Part shown: one piece after another, positions 26,602 through 33,580 of the stretch
Layout: every line of letters starts with the position of its first letter
How positions within the stretch are numbered: the first letter of the stretch is position 1
Assembly (NCBI RefSeq): GCF_014191775.1
Contig: NZ_JACHXA010000003.1
Span: forward strand, 310,001 to 374,000
Direction: 5' to 3'
DNA from: Limibacillus halophilus
GTDB lineage: Bacteria; Pseudomonadota; Alphaproteobacteria; Kiloniellales; CECT-8803
DNA length: 64,000 nt
Made by a program: the position numbers and the translations under genes
Notes under the pieces: model-generated
The model's input: only the letters and a program-made list of their open reading frames with translations
What the model was told of the DNA's origin: nothing
Databases searched by the model: none

Positions 26602-27243
26602 ATGTCGAGCACAGATTGGGCTTTAAAGGCCGTTGAAATGGCAACGTGCAACTGCGATTGGGGCTGTCCCTGTCAGTTCAATGCTTTGCCGACCCACGGC
26701 GACTGTCGAGCCGTCGTTACCATTCGGATCGAAAAAGGCCACTTCGGTGACGTCTCGTTGGACGGCGTGACCTTTGCTTGCCTTTTCTCCTGGCCCGGAC
26801 CGATTCACATGGGCCAAGGACAAGGCCAGCTTATCGTCGAGGAATCCGCGAGCCCCGACCAAAAGGCTGCGATCGAGAAAATCTACCGCGGCGAGGATAC
26901 TGAGCCCGGCGCCACTGTCTTCAATGTTTTTTCTAATGTAATCGATAAGTACCATGAGACACTGACGAAGCCGATCACGTTTACCGCCGATATTGGTGAA
27001 CGAACCGGAAGTGTTCGAATTCCTGGCATTGTCGAGGCGTCGGGGGAACCGATCCGTAATCCGGTAACCGGCCTGCCACACCGGGCCCGTGTGAACCTGC
27101 CACATGGGTTCGAGTACGATGTTGCGGAGTACGCCAGCGGGAACGCGAAGACATTGAGCGGCCCCATCGAACTGCTTTGGAATTCAAGCCATGCCCATTT
27201 CACGCAACTCGATTGGACGCCCGCCGGCCCACGGCACGGATAG
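26602..27243 (+). CDS. DUF1326 domain protein (copy 2)
   Basis: 213 residues from ATG 26602, with AAGGGAG upstream. A longer frame from 26545 is rejected. It shares with copy 1 the motif CNCDWGCPCQFNALP near residues 17-31, GHFGDVSLDGV and WPGPIHMGQG, and a similar C-terminal NLPHGFEYDVAEY / IELLWNSSHAHFTQL pattern. It is followed 36 bases on by the DUF2182 membrane protein and so probably forms an operon with it. A metal (perhaps copper) link is a guess from the cysteine cluster. Confidence 0.9.
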   Translation: MSSTDWALKAVEMATCNCDWGCPCQFNALPTHGDCRAVVTIRIEKGHFGDVSLDGVTFACLFSWPGPIHMGQGQGQLIVEESASPDQKAAIEKIYRGEDTEPGATVFNVFSNVIDKYHETLTKPITFTADIGERTGSVRIPGIVEASGEPIRNPVTGLPHRARVNLPHGFEYDVAEYASGNAKTLSGPIELLWNSSHAHFTQLDWTPAGPRHG

Positions 27244-27279
27244 GCTCCTGCCACCGATCCAGCATAGGTCGAGCACTGC

Positions 27280-28041
27280 ATGAACGGAATGGTCGCGATC
27301 CTCAAGCATGACCGTTGGATCGTTGGGGGTGCGCTTGTCCTTGTGACACTGGGATCCTGGGCCTATTTGCTGACCGGCGCGGGTATCTCGATGACCCCTG
27401 CGGATAAGCTCTGGAGCCCAGGCTACTTCCTGGCAATGCTGCTAATGTGGTGCGTCATGATGGTCGCCATGATGCTGCCGAGCGCAGCGCCCATGATCCT
27501 GACGTTTGCTGCGATCGGTCGCAAGCAAACCAAGTTTGGCGCGAGAAACCTGGCGTTGGTCCTTTTTACGTCCGGCTATCTTATCGTGTGGTGCGGATTC
27601 AGTTTGGGGGCAGTGTTTCTCCAATGGGCGCTGCAACGTGCCGGGTATCCCAGCATGATGCTGGCGGAGAACGCGCCCCTTCTAAGCGGCGCGCTTTTGA
27701 TCGCCGCAGGACTTTGGCAACTCACGCCCATCAAACAGCAGTGTCTGCGCCATTGCCAAAGTCCGGTGAAATTCCTGATCCTGCGGTATCGCCCCGGCCT
27801 ACCGGCAGCCCTCAAGATGGGGTGCCAGCACGGCCTATTCTGTCTGGGCTGCTGCTGGTTCCTGATGCTGCTTCTATTCTATGGCGGCGTGATGAACATC
27901 GCCTGGATTGGCGGATTGGCGCTGTTCGTACTCGTCGAGAAACTTACGCCTCCGGGACATTGGGTGACCAAAACGACGGGGTGGCTCCTCATAATCTGGG
28001 GCGTGATCTGGAGCGCCACCGGAATTCACCTGGTCAGTTAA
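27280..28041 (+). CDS. DUF2182 integral membrane protein
   Basis: 253 residues, about six or seven membrane helices. Family marks are the Met-rich helix MLLMWCVMMVAMMLPSAAPMI at about residues 47-68 and the segment LTPIKQQCLRHCQSPVKFLI (around 148-168), then MGCQHGLFCLGCCWFLMLLL (about 187-206). The many Met, Cys and His residues suggest metal handling, but no reaction is known. It sits downstream of a DUF1326 gene, the usual genomic pairing, and is followed by a tiny membrane peptide gene. Confidence 0.9.
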   Translation: MNGMVAILKHDRWIVGGALVLVTLGSWAYLLTGAGISMTPADKLWSPGYFLAMLLMWCVMMVAMMLPSAAPMILTFAAIGRKQTKFGARNLALVLFTSGYLIVWCGFSLGAVFLQWALQRAGYPSMMLAENAPLLSGALLIAAGLWQLTPIKQQCLRHCQSPVKFLILRYRPGLPAALKMGCQHGLFCLGCCWFLMLLLFYGGVMNIAWIGGLALFVLVEKLTPPGHWVTKTTGWLLIIWGVIWSATGIHLVS

Positions 28042-28114
28042 CCCTAGCGACTTTTTTAATGATTTTAACAATAGAGTCTCCTAGGATGCCGCGGGCAACG
28101 CAGGGAGTAGGCAG

Positions 28115-28237
28115 ATGGAAAAAGGTAACGGCATTGTTTACGTCATAATCGGGGTCGTCTCCGCCTTGATTATGTATACCGTTGCAGTCCCGGGCGGCTG
28201 GGATTGGATCGAAGATGTGCTCTACTTCCAGTACTAA
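28115..28237 (+). CDS. Small single-span membrane peptide (40 residues)
   Basis: An intact short gene with AGGGAG nine bases before ATG 28115. The product starts MEKGNGIVYVIIGVVSALIM, a charged head and one hydrophobic helix, and ends with an aromatic-acidic tail (GGWDWIEDVLYFQY). It is downstream of the DUF1326/DUF2182 genes on the same strand, 73 bases after DUF2182. I do not recognise a family. It could be a small subunit of the DUF2182 protein or an unrelated stress peptide. Size and site make it likely to be real. Confidence 0.6.
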   Translation: MEKGNGIVYVIIGVVSALIMYTVAVPGGWDWIEDVLYFQY

Positions 28238-28322
28238 CCTCAATCAGGGCGCGCCATGCTGCGCTGAATTCCTGCTGAGCGCGGCCTCATTCCCGCCACC
28301 CAGGATTGCGTCCGTCCTCGTA

Positions 28323-29159
28323 TCACGCCGCTTTTCGCGTGATGATCTCTACCGGCGCTATGGCACCGCCAGAAAGACCGGCGCGTAAGTTCCCGATTTT
28401 TTCCGGCGCCGTTTTACCCATCACAACATGGGCACCGAGACTACGCGGTAGCTTTCCCTTGGACTCCTCTGCCATCCTCTGGAAGAACGCCAACGCTTCG
28501 GCCGTTCGTTCGTGTTCTGCCACCACATTCAGACCGGCGGCCTCCAGGGCCAAACGATACTCTTCCGGCTTTGCCAGAAAACTGATCCGTGCGTGGCTGG
28601 CCCAGGGAACCGGGTAGCTGATATCCGCCGTGCCAACCCGCATGACATCGTAAACCCCGAAAGCCGCCCCGGGCTTGAGTACGCGCGCGACCTCACGAAA
28701 CAAGGCCGCCTTGTCGGCAATATTCATCCCCACGTGGAGCATGTAACCACCGTCGAAGCTGTCCGCCTGAAAGGGCATGTCCAGCGCACTACCACAGTGC
28801 ATTTCCACCGCATCCGTCAGTTTCGTAACCCGGTTTAACGTCTCGGCCACCTTGACGAAATCACCAACGAGATCGATCCCGGTAATGTGGCAGCTCTTTT
28901 GCTGCGCAATCGCCCTTGCAGGCCCGCCGACGCCCGCGCCCACGTCGAGCCACCGCTGACCCGCAAGAATGTTCAGGCGATCTGCAAGCTTCAACGTCGC
29001 ATCGAGGCCGCCGATATGAAACTCATCGACGGGCGCCAAATCAACGGGAGACGGGCTTTGCCCGTCGAATCCCAACTCAGCAAGGGCCCGTCGAAAGCCC
29101 TCTTCAAGGTCTCCATGGCTGTAATGTGCGGCGACGTCGCTACTGCTTGATTCTGGCAT
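28323..29159 (-). CDS. Class I SAM-dependent methyltransferase
   Basis: 278 residues from ATG 29159 (MPESSSSDVAAHYSHGDLEE), with AAGGA upstream. The SAM-binding motif I is RWLDVGAGVGGPARAIAQ near residues 69-86, motif II acidic residue in ITGIDLV, and the post-motif region DSFDGGYMLHVGMNIADK. The order and the HYSHGDLEE head resemble UbiE/sarcosine-dimethylglycine type methyltransferases with helical lids. The acceptor is unknown. The gene stands alone, divergent from the cold-shock gene region. Confidence 0.85.
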   Translation of the reverse strand: MPESSSSDVAAHYSHGDLEEGFRRALAELGFDGQSPSPVDLAPVDEFHIGGLDATLKLADRLNILAGQRWLDVGAGVGGPARAIAQQKSCHITGIDLVGDFVKVAETLNRVTKLTDAVEMHCGSALDMPFQADSFDGGYMLHVGMNIADKAALFREVARVLKPGAAFGVYDVMRVGTADISYPVPWASHARISFLAKPEEYRLALEAAGLNVVAEHERTAEALAFFQRMAEESKGKLPRSLGAHVVMGKTAPEKIGNLRAGLSGGAIAPVEIITRKAA

Positions 29160-29380
29160 CAATTCCTTGTCCTTGCCGAAAGGGCTGAGGTCTAAAACAG
29201 TGATTTTCGTTGCGTAGAACATAGCACTCAAGCTTAAATATTCGCTCAGTTTCCGAGCGCACGGCGTATTTGGCTTTGTCTAGCCTGGCTAAGTTGCTTA
29301 ACCCCGTGGAACTCGGCGAATTGACATCCGCCAAGGTAGGGAACCTCGGCGGCTTTGCTATGACGAGGAGGGATTCCCCA

Positions 29381-29590
29381 ATGACTAAAGGAACCGTAAA
29401 GTGGTTCAATGCGACCAAGGGATATGGCTTCATTACACCTGAGGACGACACCAAGGATGCATTCGTCCACATCTCCGCAGTTGAGCGCGCCGGACTTACC
29501 GGCCTCAAGGAAGGACAGGTCGTTAGCTACGATCTGGAAGCCGGCAAGAATGGTAAAATGTCGGCGCAGAACCTGCGGGTGGAGGAGTAA
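29381..29590 (+). CDS. Cold-shock domain protein
   Basis: A 69-residue single CSD protein. RNP1 is KGYGFITP and RNP2 is DAFVHIS, with the usual start MTKGTVKWFN. ATG 29381 has GAGGAGGG 7 bases upstream. A longer frame from 29270 is untranslated leader. It is an RNA chaperone. The leader of more than 100 bases could take part in temperature or growth control as in other csp genes. A terminator follows directly. Confidence 0.97.
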   Translation: MTKGTVKWFNATKGYGFITPEDDTKDAFVHISAVERAGLTGLKEGQVVSYDLEAGKNGKMSAQNLRVEE

Positions 29591-29612
29591 GCGCGTTTTT
29601 GCTTACGAGAAT

Positions 29613-29648
29613 AAAGGCCCGTCGTTTTGCGGCGGGCCTTTGTCTTTT
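29613..29648 (+). terminator. Rho-independent terminator after the cold-shock gene
   Basis: AAAGGCCCGTCG pairs with CGGCGGGCCTTT (one G-T wobble) around a TTTTG loop, followed by GTCTTTT. It lies 22 bases after the csp stop. Confidence 0.9.
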
Positions 29649-29680
29649 AGCATCATTGCAACTCAACCTGCGACGAGCGT

Positions 29681-30190
29681 TTAGGGAAGAATCTCCGCTG
29701 GCGCGGACTTGCGGCAGACATACCAGCCGCCGCCGCTTTGCGTTTCAAACCCCGCCACACCCCAACCGGTCGCAACTTCCGAACGATCGAAGGCAATGGC
29801 ATAAAGCTGCACCTGGCCGATCAGATCGCTGCTGTCCATCGCGACGACCCGTTGCGTCGAACCGGACGTCACAACGGCAATCGGCAATCGGTCTACGAGA
29901 AATTCCGAACTGTTCTCCCGGTTGATCGTTACGCGCAGCACGGCATCTTTCCCGTCGCGCACGAAAGCGACCACATCGCGCCCAGGACTGATAGGCGAGC
30001 CCTCAGGCAGTTGCTTGCTGTATCCGTACAGCTTGCGCGGACCATCGCAGATCAAAGCAGGTCCGGTCGCATTGCGCACCTGGGCCGCTTCATCGGTCTG
30101 TGCGCGAAGGGGCGATGCGGTAAGAAAGGCCAGCAAGGCCAGGCCTGATGCCAGAAGGGCCGTCTTCGTTCTCTGTCGGGGCCTGCTCAT
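29681..30190 (-). CDS. Exported protein of unknown function
   Basis: 169 residues from ATG 30190, with AAGGA seven bases upstream. An in-frame ATG 18 bases earlier has a poorer site. A Sec signal peptide is clear: basic head (RPRQRTK), hydrophobic core ALLASGLALLAFLTA, cut after LRA-QT. The mature part of about 140 residues holds two Cys (ALICDGPRK and WYVCRKS) that could form a disulfide. No family is recognised. It faces the csp gene tail to tail. Confidence 0.75.
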   Translation of the reverse strand: MSRPRQRTKTALLASGLALLAFLTASPLRAQTDEAAQVRNATGPALICDGPRKLYGYSKQLPEGSPISPGRDVVAFVRDGKDAVLRVTINRENSSEFLVDRLPIAVVTSGSTQRVVAMDSSDLIGQVQLYAIAFDRSEVATGWGVAGFETQSGGGWYVCRKSAPAEILP

Positions 30191-30334
30191 GATTCGATCC
30201 TTGCTCAATGATCCAAATACGCCGGATGCACGCTAACCTAGTCGGGAAATGTCCGATCGGCTAGAATAAGTCAGCGCCACAGAAAAAAGCCGCAATAGGC
30301 ATCCGGTGCAAGGTAGGAAAAATGGGGGGCAGGG

Positions 30335-31762
30335 TTGGACGCAGCCTATATCGCCAACATAGAAATCGTGGGCACGTGTAATCTTCGCTGCCCAGCTTGT
30401 GCCGTGGGCAATTACCCCGACGGCCAACGTCAGCTAGGTAGCCTTGGCGGCACCATGCCGCTCGCCCGCTTCGAAGCCATTCTGGACAAGCTTGCTCTTG
30501 AATCGCCGGTTCCAAAAGAACAGCTCTTCGTGGCGCTCTACAGTTGGGGGGAGCCCCTGATCCACCCGAAAATCGACCTTCTCATCCGCGCCACCAAGGA
30601 GCGCGGATTCCAGGTCGGCGTTTCCAGCAACCTCAACTATGGCAACCATCTTGAAAAAATGATGTTGGCCGAGCCGACGGAGGTCTGCATCAGTCTCTCG
30701 GGTTTTCGGCAAGCAACCTACGGGCGGAGCCACCGCGGCGGCGATGTAGAAATTGTCAAATCCAACATGCAGCGTATCGCCGAAATCCGGGAGGCCAATG
30801 ACCTCGATACAAAAATTATCGTGGCTTACCACCTCTATCGCCATAACTGCGGCCAGGATCTGTTTGAAATGGCGGAGCTGGCTGATCGGTTGCGTTTCAC
30901 GTTGAACCCCGTATGGGCCCTGCTGTTACCCCTGGAAAAGCTGCTGGCCGCACGGGACGGAATGATTGCCCAAGCCGACCAGGAAACGGTCGCCAATCTG
31001 TTGCTCCACCCCGACGAGCAGTTTGCCATCGCCCGGGAAAATCTCGATCTCAAGGGCGGCTGCGATCTGCAAAGCAAGCGCATTGATGTGGATGTCGACG
31101 GCGCCGTGCGCCTGTGCTGCGCTACCTTTGAGCGCGGCACGAACATTGCGGCCGACTTCCTAGACCAGAGCCTGGACGACCTCCACCGGCGCAAAGAGCG
31201 CTCCAAACTATGCGACGACTGTATGGGTTGTGGAGCAAACCGTATCTTCATGGCCTCCGACATCGACCGCTGGATGGAGATTGGCGGGCCACGGATCGCT
31301 GCGCAAGGTTACCTCAATAACGCCGGCCTGGGCCGTTTGGACGCGCCAGACCTGCCGCGCGAACAGAACCTGCAAGCTGAGCTTATCGCGGCCCACCATG
31401 CTGACGACAGGCGACGCTATGAAGCAGCCCATGCTGCCCTCGCCCGGCGTTTACGGCTCAAGTACGGATACGATGCCATTGCCTTCTCCGCCTTTCGATC
31501 CCGCCTCACCCAACGCAGTGATGCTGCTAAAGTGTGGCGGCGAGGCTTCCACGGACCACTGGACCCACTCCGTCTCTATTTCGCTCAAAACAGAGCGGCG
31601 CGGCGCTTTGGCCTAACTCCAACCCTTCATGGCGGAGACGACCTCCACGACCTTCTCGCACTTGCCAGAAATTGGGATGAAGGCGATACCCGATACCAAG
31701 CGACAGCCCAAGAAATTGGGGACCATTGCCGACGGCTGCTGGATCGCTCCGCCGTCGCTTGA
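30335..31762 (+). CDS. Radical SAM protein with C-terminal Cys-rich (SPASM-like) region
   Basis: 475 residues from a TTG start (GGGGGGCAGGG just upstream). The radical SAM cluster motif CNLRCPAC is at residues 15-22, and the GGE-type loop reads YSWGEPLIHP. After the barrel comes a Cys-rich stretch (VRLCCATFERG, then CDDCMGCG at about 290-297) like a SPASM/twitch cluster domain. The last 170 residues resemble no domain I know. It could modify a peptide or a nucleotide-linked sugar. No precursor peptide gene was found nearby. It is monocistronic. Confidence 0.85.
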   Translation: MDAAYIANIEIVGTCNLRCPACAVGNYPDGQRQLGSLGGTMPLARFEAILDKLALESPVPKEQLFVALYSWGEPLIHPKIDLLIRATKERGFQVGVSSNLNYGNHLEKMMLAEPTEVCISLSGFRQATYGRSHRGGDVEIVKSNMQRIAEIREANDLDTKIIVAYHLYRHNCGQDLFEMAELADRLRFTLNPVWALLLPLEKLLAARDGMIAQADQETVANLLLHPDEQFAIARENLDLKGGCDLQSKRIDVDVDGAVRLCCATFERGTNIAADFLDQSLDDLHRRKERSKLCDDCMGCGANRIFMASDIDRWMEIGGPRIAAQGYLNNAGLGRLDAPDLPREQNLQAELIAAHHADDRRRYEAAHAALARRLRLKYGYDAIAFSAFRSRLTQRSDAAKVWRRGFHGPLDPLRLYFAQNRAARRFGLTPTLHGGDDLHDLLALARNWDEGDTRYQATAQEIGDHCRRLLDRSAVA

Positions 31763-32135
31763 TCGTTTGTTACAAATTTAGACATCACTTTAATGGCTTT
31801 GTCCCACTGTGTAGGGCCATATTTGTCCGGTATGGCGCTGTGAACTCGGAGACCACAATCCGGCGCGGCGCCAAACCTTGGGGGGCAAGAGTGGAGGCAG
31901 CCATGGCTGCGCATTTGGGTCAGAATTTGGTTGGTCAAAGTCTTGTTTGGCGGTTGCGACACCGATCAGGCATGCGTCGCATCATGGTGGGCGAATCTCG
32001 ACGCTCGCGTTGGCGTCAGCTCTTTAGTGTTGTCACGTTGACATCGCTAAGACGCCCCAACCTGCAGCGACTTACACGACAACCAACGCCGCAAAGCTCA
32101 GTTAAGCCGGCTGCTTCCACCTTCTCACTTCTCCG
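31763..32135. other. Gap of about 370 bases without a supported gene
   Basis: An open frame (about 139 codons, + strand, starting inside the radical SAM gene) crosses this stretch, but the product is Arg-rich, has no ribosome site at a sensible start and resembles nothing known. The minus strand frame overlaps the radical SAM gene and is equally weak. No hairpin terminator or repeat was noticed. It may contain a decayed gene. Confidence 0.5.
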
Positions 32136-32348
32136 TCAGGCGTGACAAATGGTTCCCGTGGCGTCGGCAGGTATCCTGCGACGCCACGCACGCTCATGAA
32201 AATAGAAAACGACCGTGTTGGCGAGCGGCTCCAGCAAGGCAACACCGGTTGCTACTGCGAGTGACCCGGTCAGGGCAAAAGTAACCGCGAATCCAACAGT
32301 AAAATGCAGGACAGCGAAGGATGCGGTCTTCAGGATATCGCGCGCCAT
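32136..32348 (-). CDS. DUF2061 small membrane protein
   Basis: 70 residues from ATG 32348 (GGAAAGAAAGAG upstream). The typical pattern is MARDILKTASFAVLHFTVGF, then a second helix SLAVATGVALLEPLANTVVF and the ending YFHERAWRRR. DUF2061 proteins are two-helix inner-membrane proteins of unknown function. A 212-base gap to the nitrilase gene lies upstream, with an AT-rich stretch near 32365-32400. Confidence 0.88.
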   Translation of the reverse strand: MARDILKTASFAVLHFTVGFAVTFALTGSLAVATGVALLEPLANTVVFYFHERAWRRRIPADATGTICHA

Positions 32349-32560
32349 GCTCTTTCTTTCCTTCTTTAGAATGATAATTATTCGCAAATATAATGCTAAC
32401 CTGCGACACTGACAAGCACTTGCACCAAAATAATCGTGAACGGGCCCGCCTCCGGATGCATAGCTGCTGCGCTTTAGTTTAGAAGGCGGTTTTCCGCCCT
32501 TGGCGCGGGCTTTCCCCGTCCCTATGATCGCGCCGAACGCACTCTAGAGATTGGATTCCA

Positions 32561-33541
32561 ATGACGCCGTTTGCCATTGCAGGGATGCAACTGCACATCA
32601 CCGCCGTGCAGGAAAACCTCAGCCACATGAAACATCAGCTCGATTTGCTGATGCTACGCTTCCCGTGGGTACAGATGGTCATGTTCAGTGAACTGGCCCC
32701 CTTTGGACCCTTGCAAAGCAACGCCGGCTCGTTCGAGCGCACCGAAGAGGTTATGAGCGGTTGGGCGCGCCACCACGGAATCTGGTTGCTTTCCGGCTCC
32801 ATGTTCGAAGGGACGCTGGATGGCAAGGTCTACAATACCACTAGCGTCTTCAATCCCCAGGGTGAAGTCGTCGGGCGCCATCGCAAGCTCTTTCCCTTTT
32901 GCCCTTACGAGCAGGATACCGCGCCCGGCACAGAGTTCCTGGTGTTCGATGTCCCTGAGGTCGGGCGATTCGGGGTATCCATCTGCTATGATATCTGGTT
33001 CCCGGAAACCACGCGCACACTGACGTCGATGGGCGCTGAAGTTTTACTGCACCCCGTACTGACAGGAACCCTGGACCGGGAGGTGGAAATTTCGATCGCG
33101 CGAGCGACAGCCGCCATGTTCCAGTGTTATGTCTTCGACATCAACGGCATTGGTGCGGGCGGCGTGGGTCGCTCGGCGGTGTTCGATCCCTCGGGCGCGC
33201 AGATTCATCAGGCCGCCGGCCAGGAGGAGTACATTCCTCTGGAAATCGATCTTGATCAGGTGCGCAGGCAGCGGGAAGTCGGCTTGAAAGGGCTTGGCCA
33301 GCCGCTGAAAAGTTTCCGCGACCGTGCTGTTGAATTTGACGTCTACCGGAGAGATTGGACGCAATCTCAATATCTTGCTACGCTTGGTCCCCTAGAAATA
33401 CCGAAGCGCGGATCACGCGCCGGATTGAACAGGCAGGGAGACACAAGCGATGCGCAAGGATCGGGCGCAAGTGATGCGCTGTCGGAAAATGACGCCCCCT
33501 CAACCGTTGGCGCGACTCTCAAAACCGTCGGCGGATTCTAA
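32561..33541 (+). CDS. Carbon-nitrogen hydrolase (nitrilase superfamily)
   Basis: 326 residues. The catalytic triad is Glu44 (MFSELAPFG), Lys109 (GRHRKLFPFCPYE) and Cys142 (VSICYDIWFPETTR). This is an amidase-type nitrilase of the kind that hydrolyses carbamoyl or carboxamide groups. The last 60 residues are low-complexity (Ser, Gly, Asp, Thr). First gene of a same-strand cluster with the decarboxylase, ATP-grasp and C45 genes (39-base gap to the next). N-carbamoylputrescine amidase-like activity is one possibility given the neighbour. Confidence 0.88.
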   Translation: MTPFAIAGMQLHITAVQENLSHMKHQLDLLMLRFPWVQMVMFSELAPFGPLQSNAGSFERTEEVMSGWARHHGIWLLSGSMFEGTLDGKVYNTTSVFNPQGEVVGRHRKLFPFCPYEQDTAPGTEFLVFDVPEVGRFGVSICYDIWFPETTRTLTSMGAEVLLHPVLTGTLDREVEISIARATAAMFQCYVFDINGIGAGGVGRSAVFDPSGAQIHQAAGQEEYIPLEIDLDQVRRQREVGLKGLGQPLKSFRDRAVEFDVYRRDWTQSQYLATLGPLEIPKRGSRAGLNRQGDTSDAQGSGASDALSENDAPSTVGATLKTVGGF

Positions 33542-33580
33542 GCCAAATCGGGAGAGCCGGCAGGCGCTCCGGCGCCTCGT

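Noticed and set aside
31726-32145. 139-codon open frame after the radical SAM gene
   Set aside because: Starts inside the radical SAM gene, Arg-rich composition, no ribosome site, no recognisable domain. Treated as non-coding.
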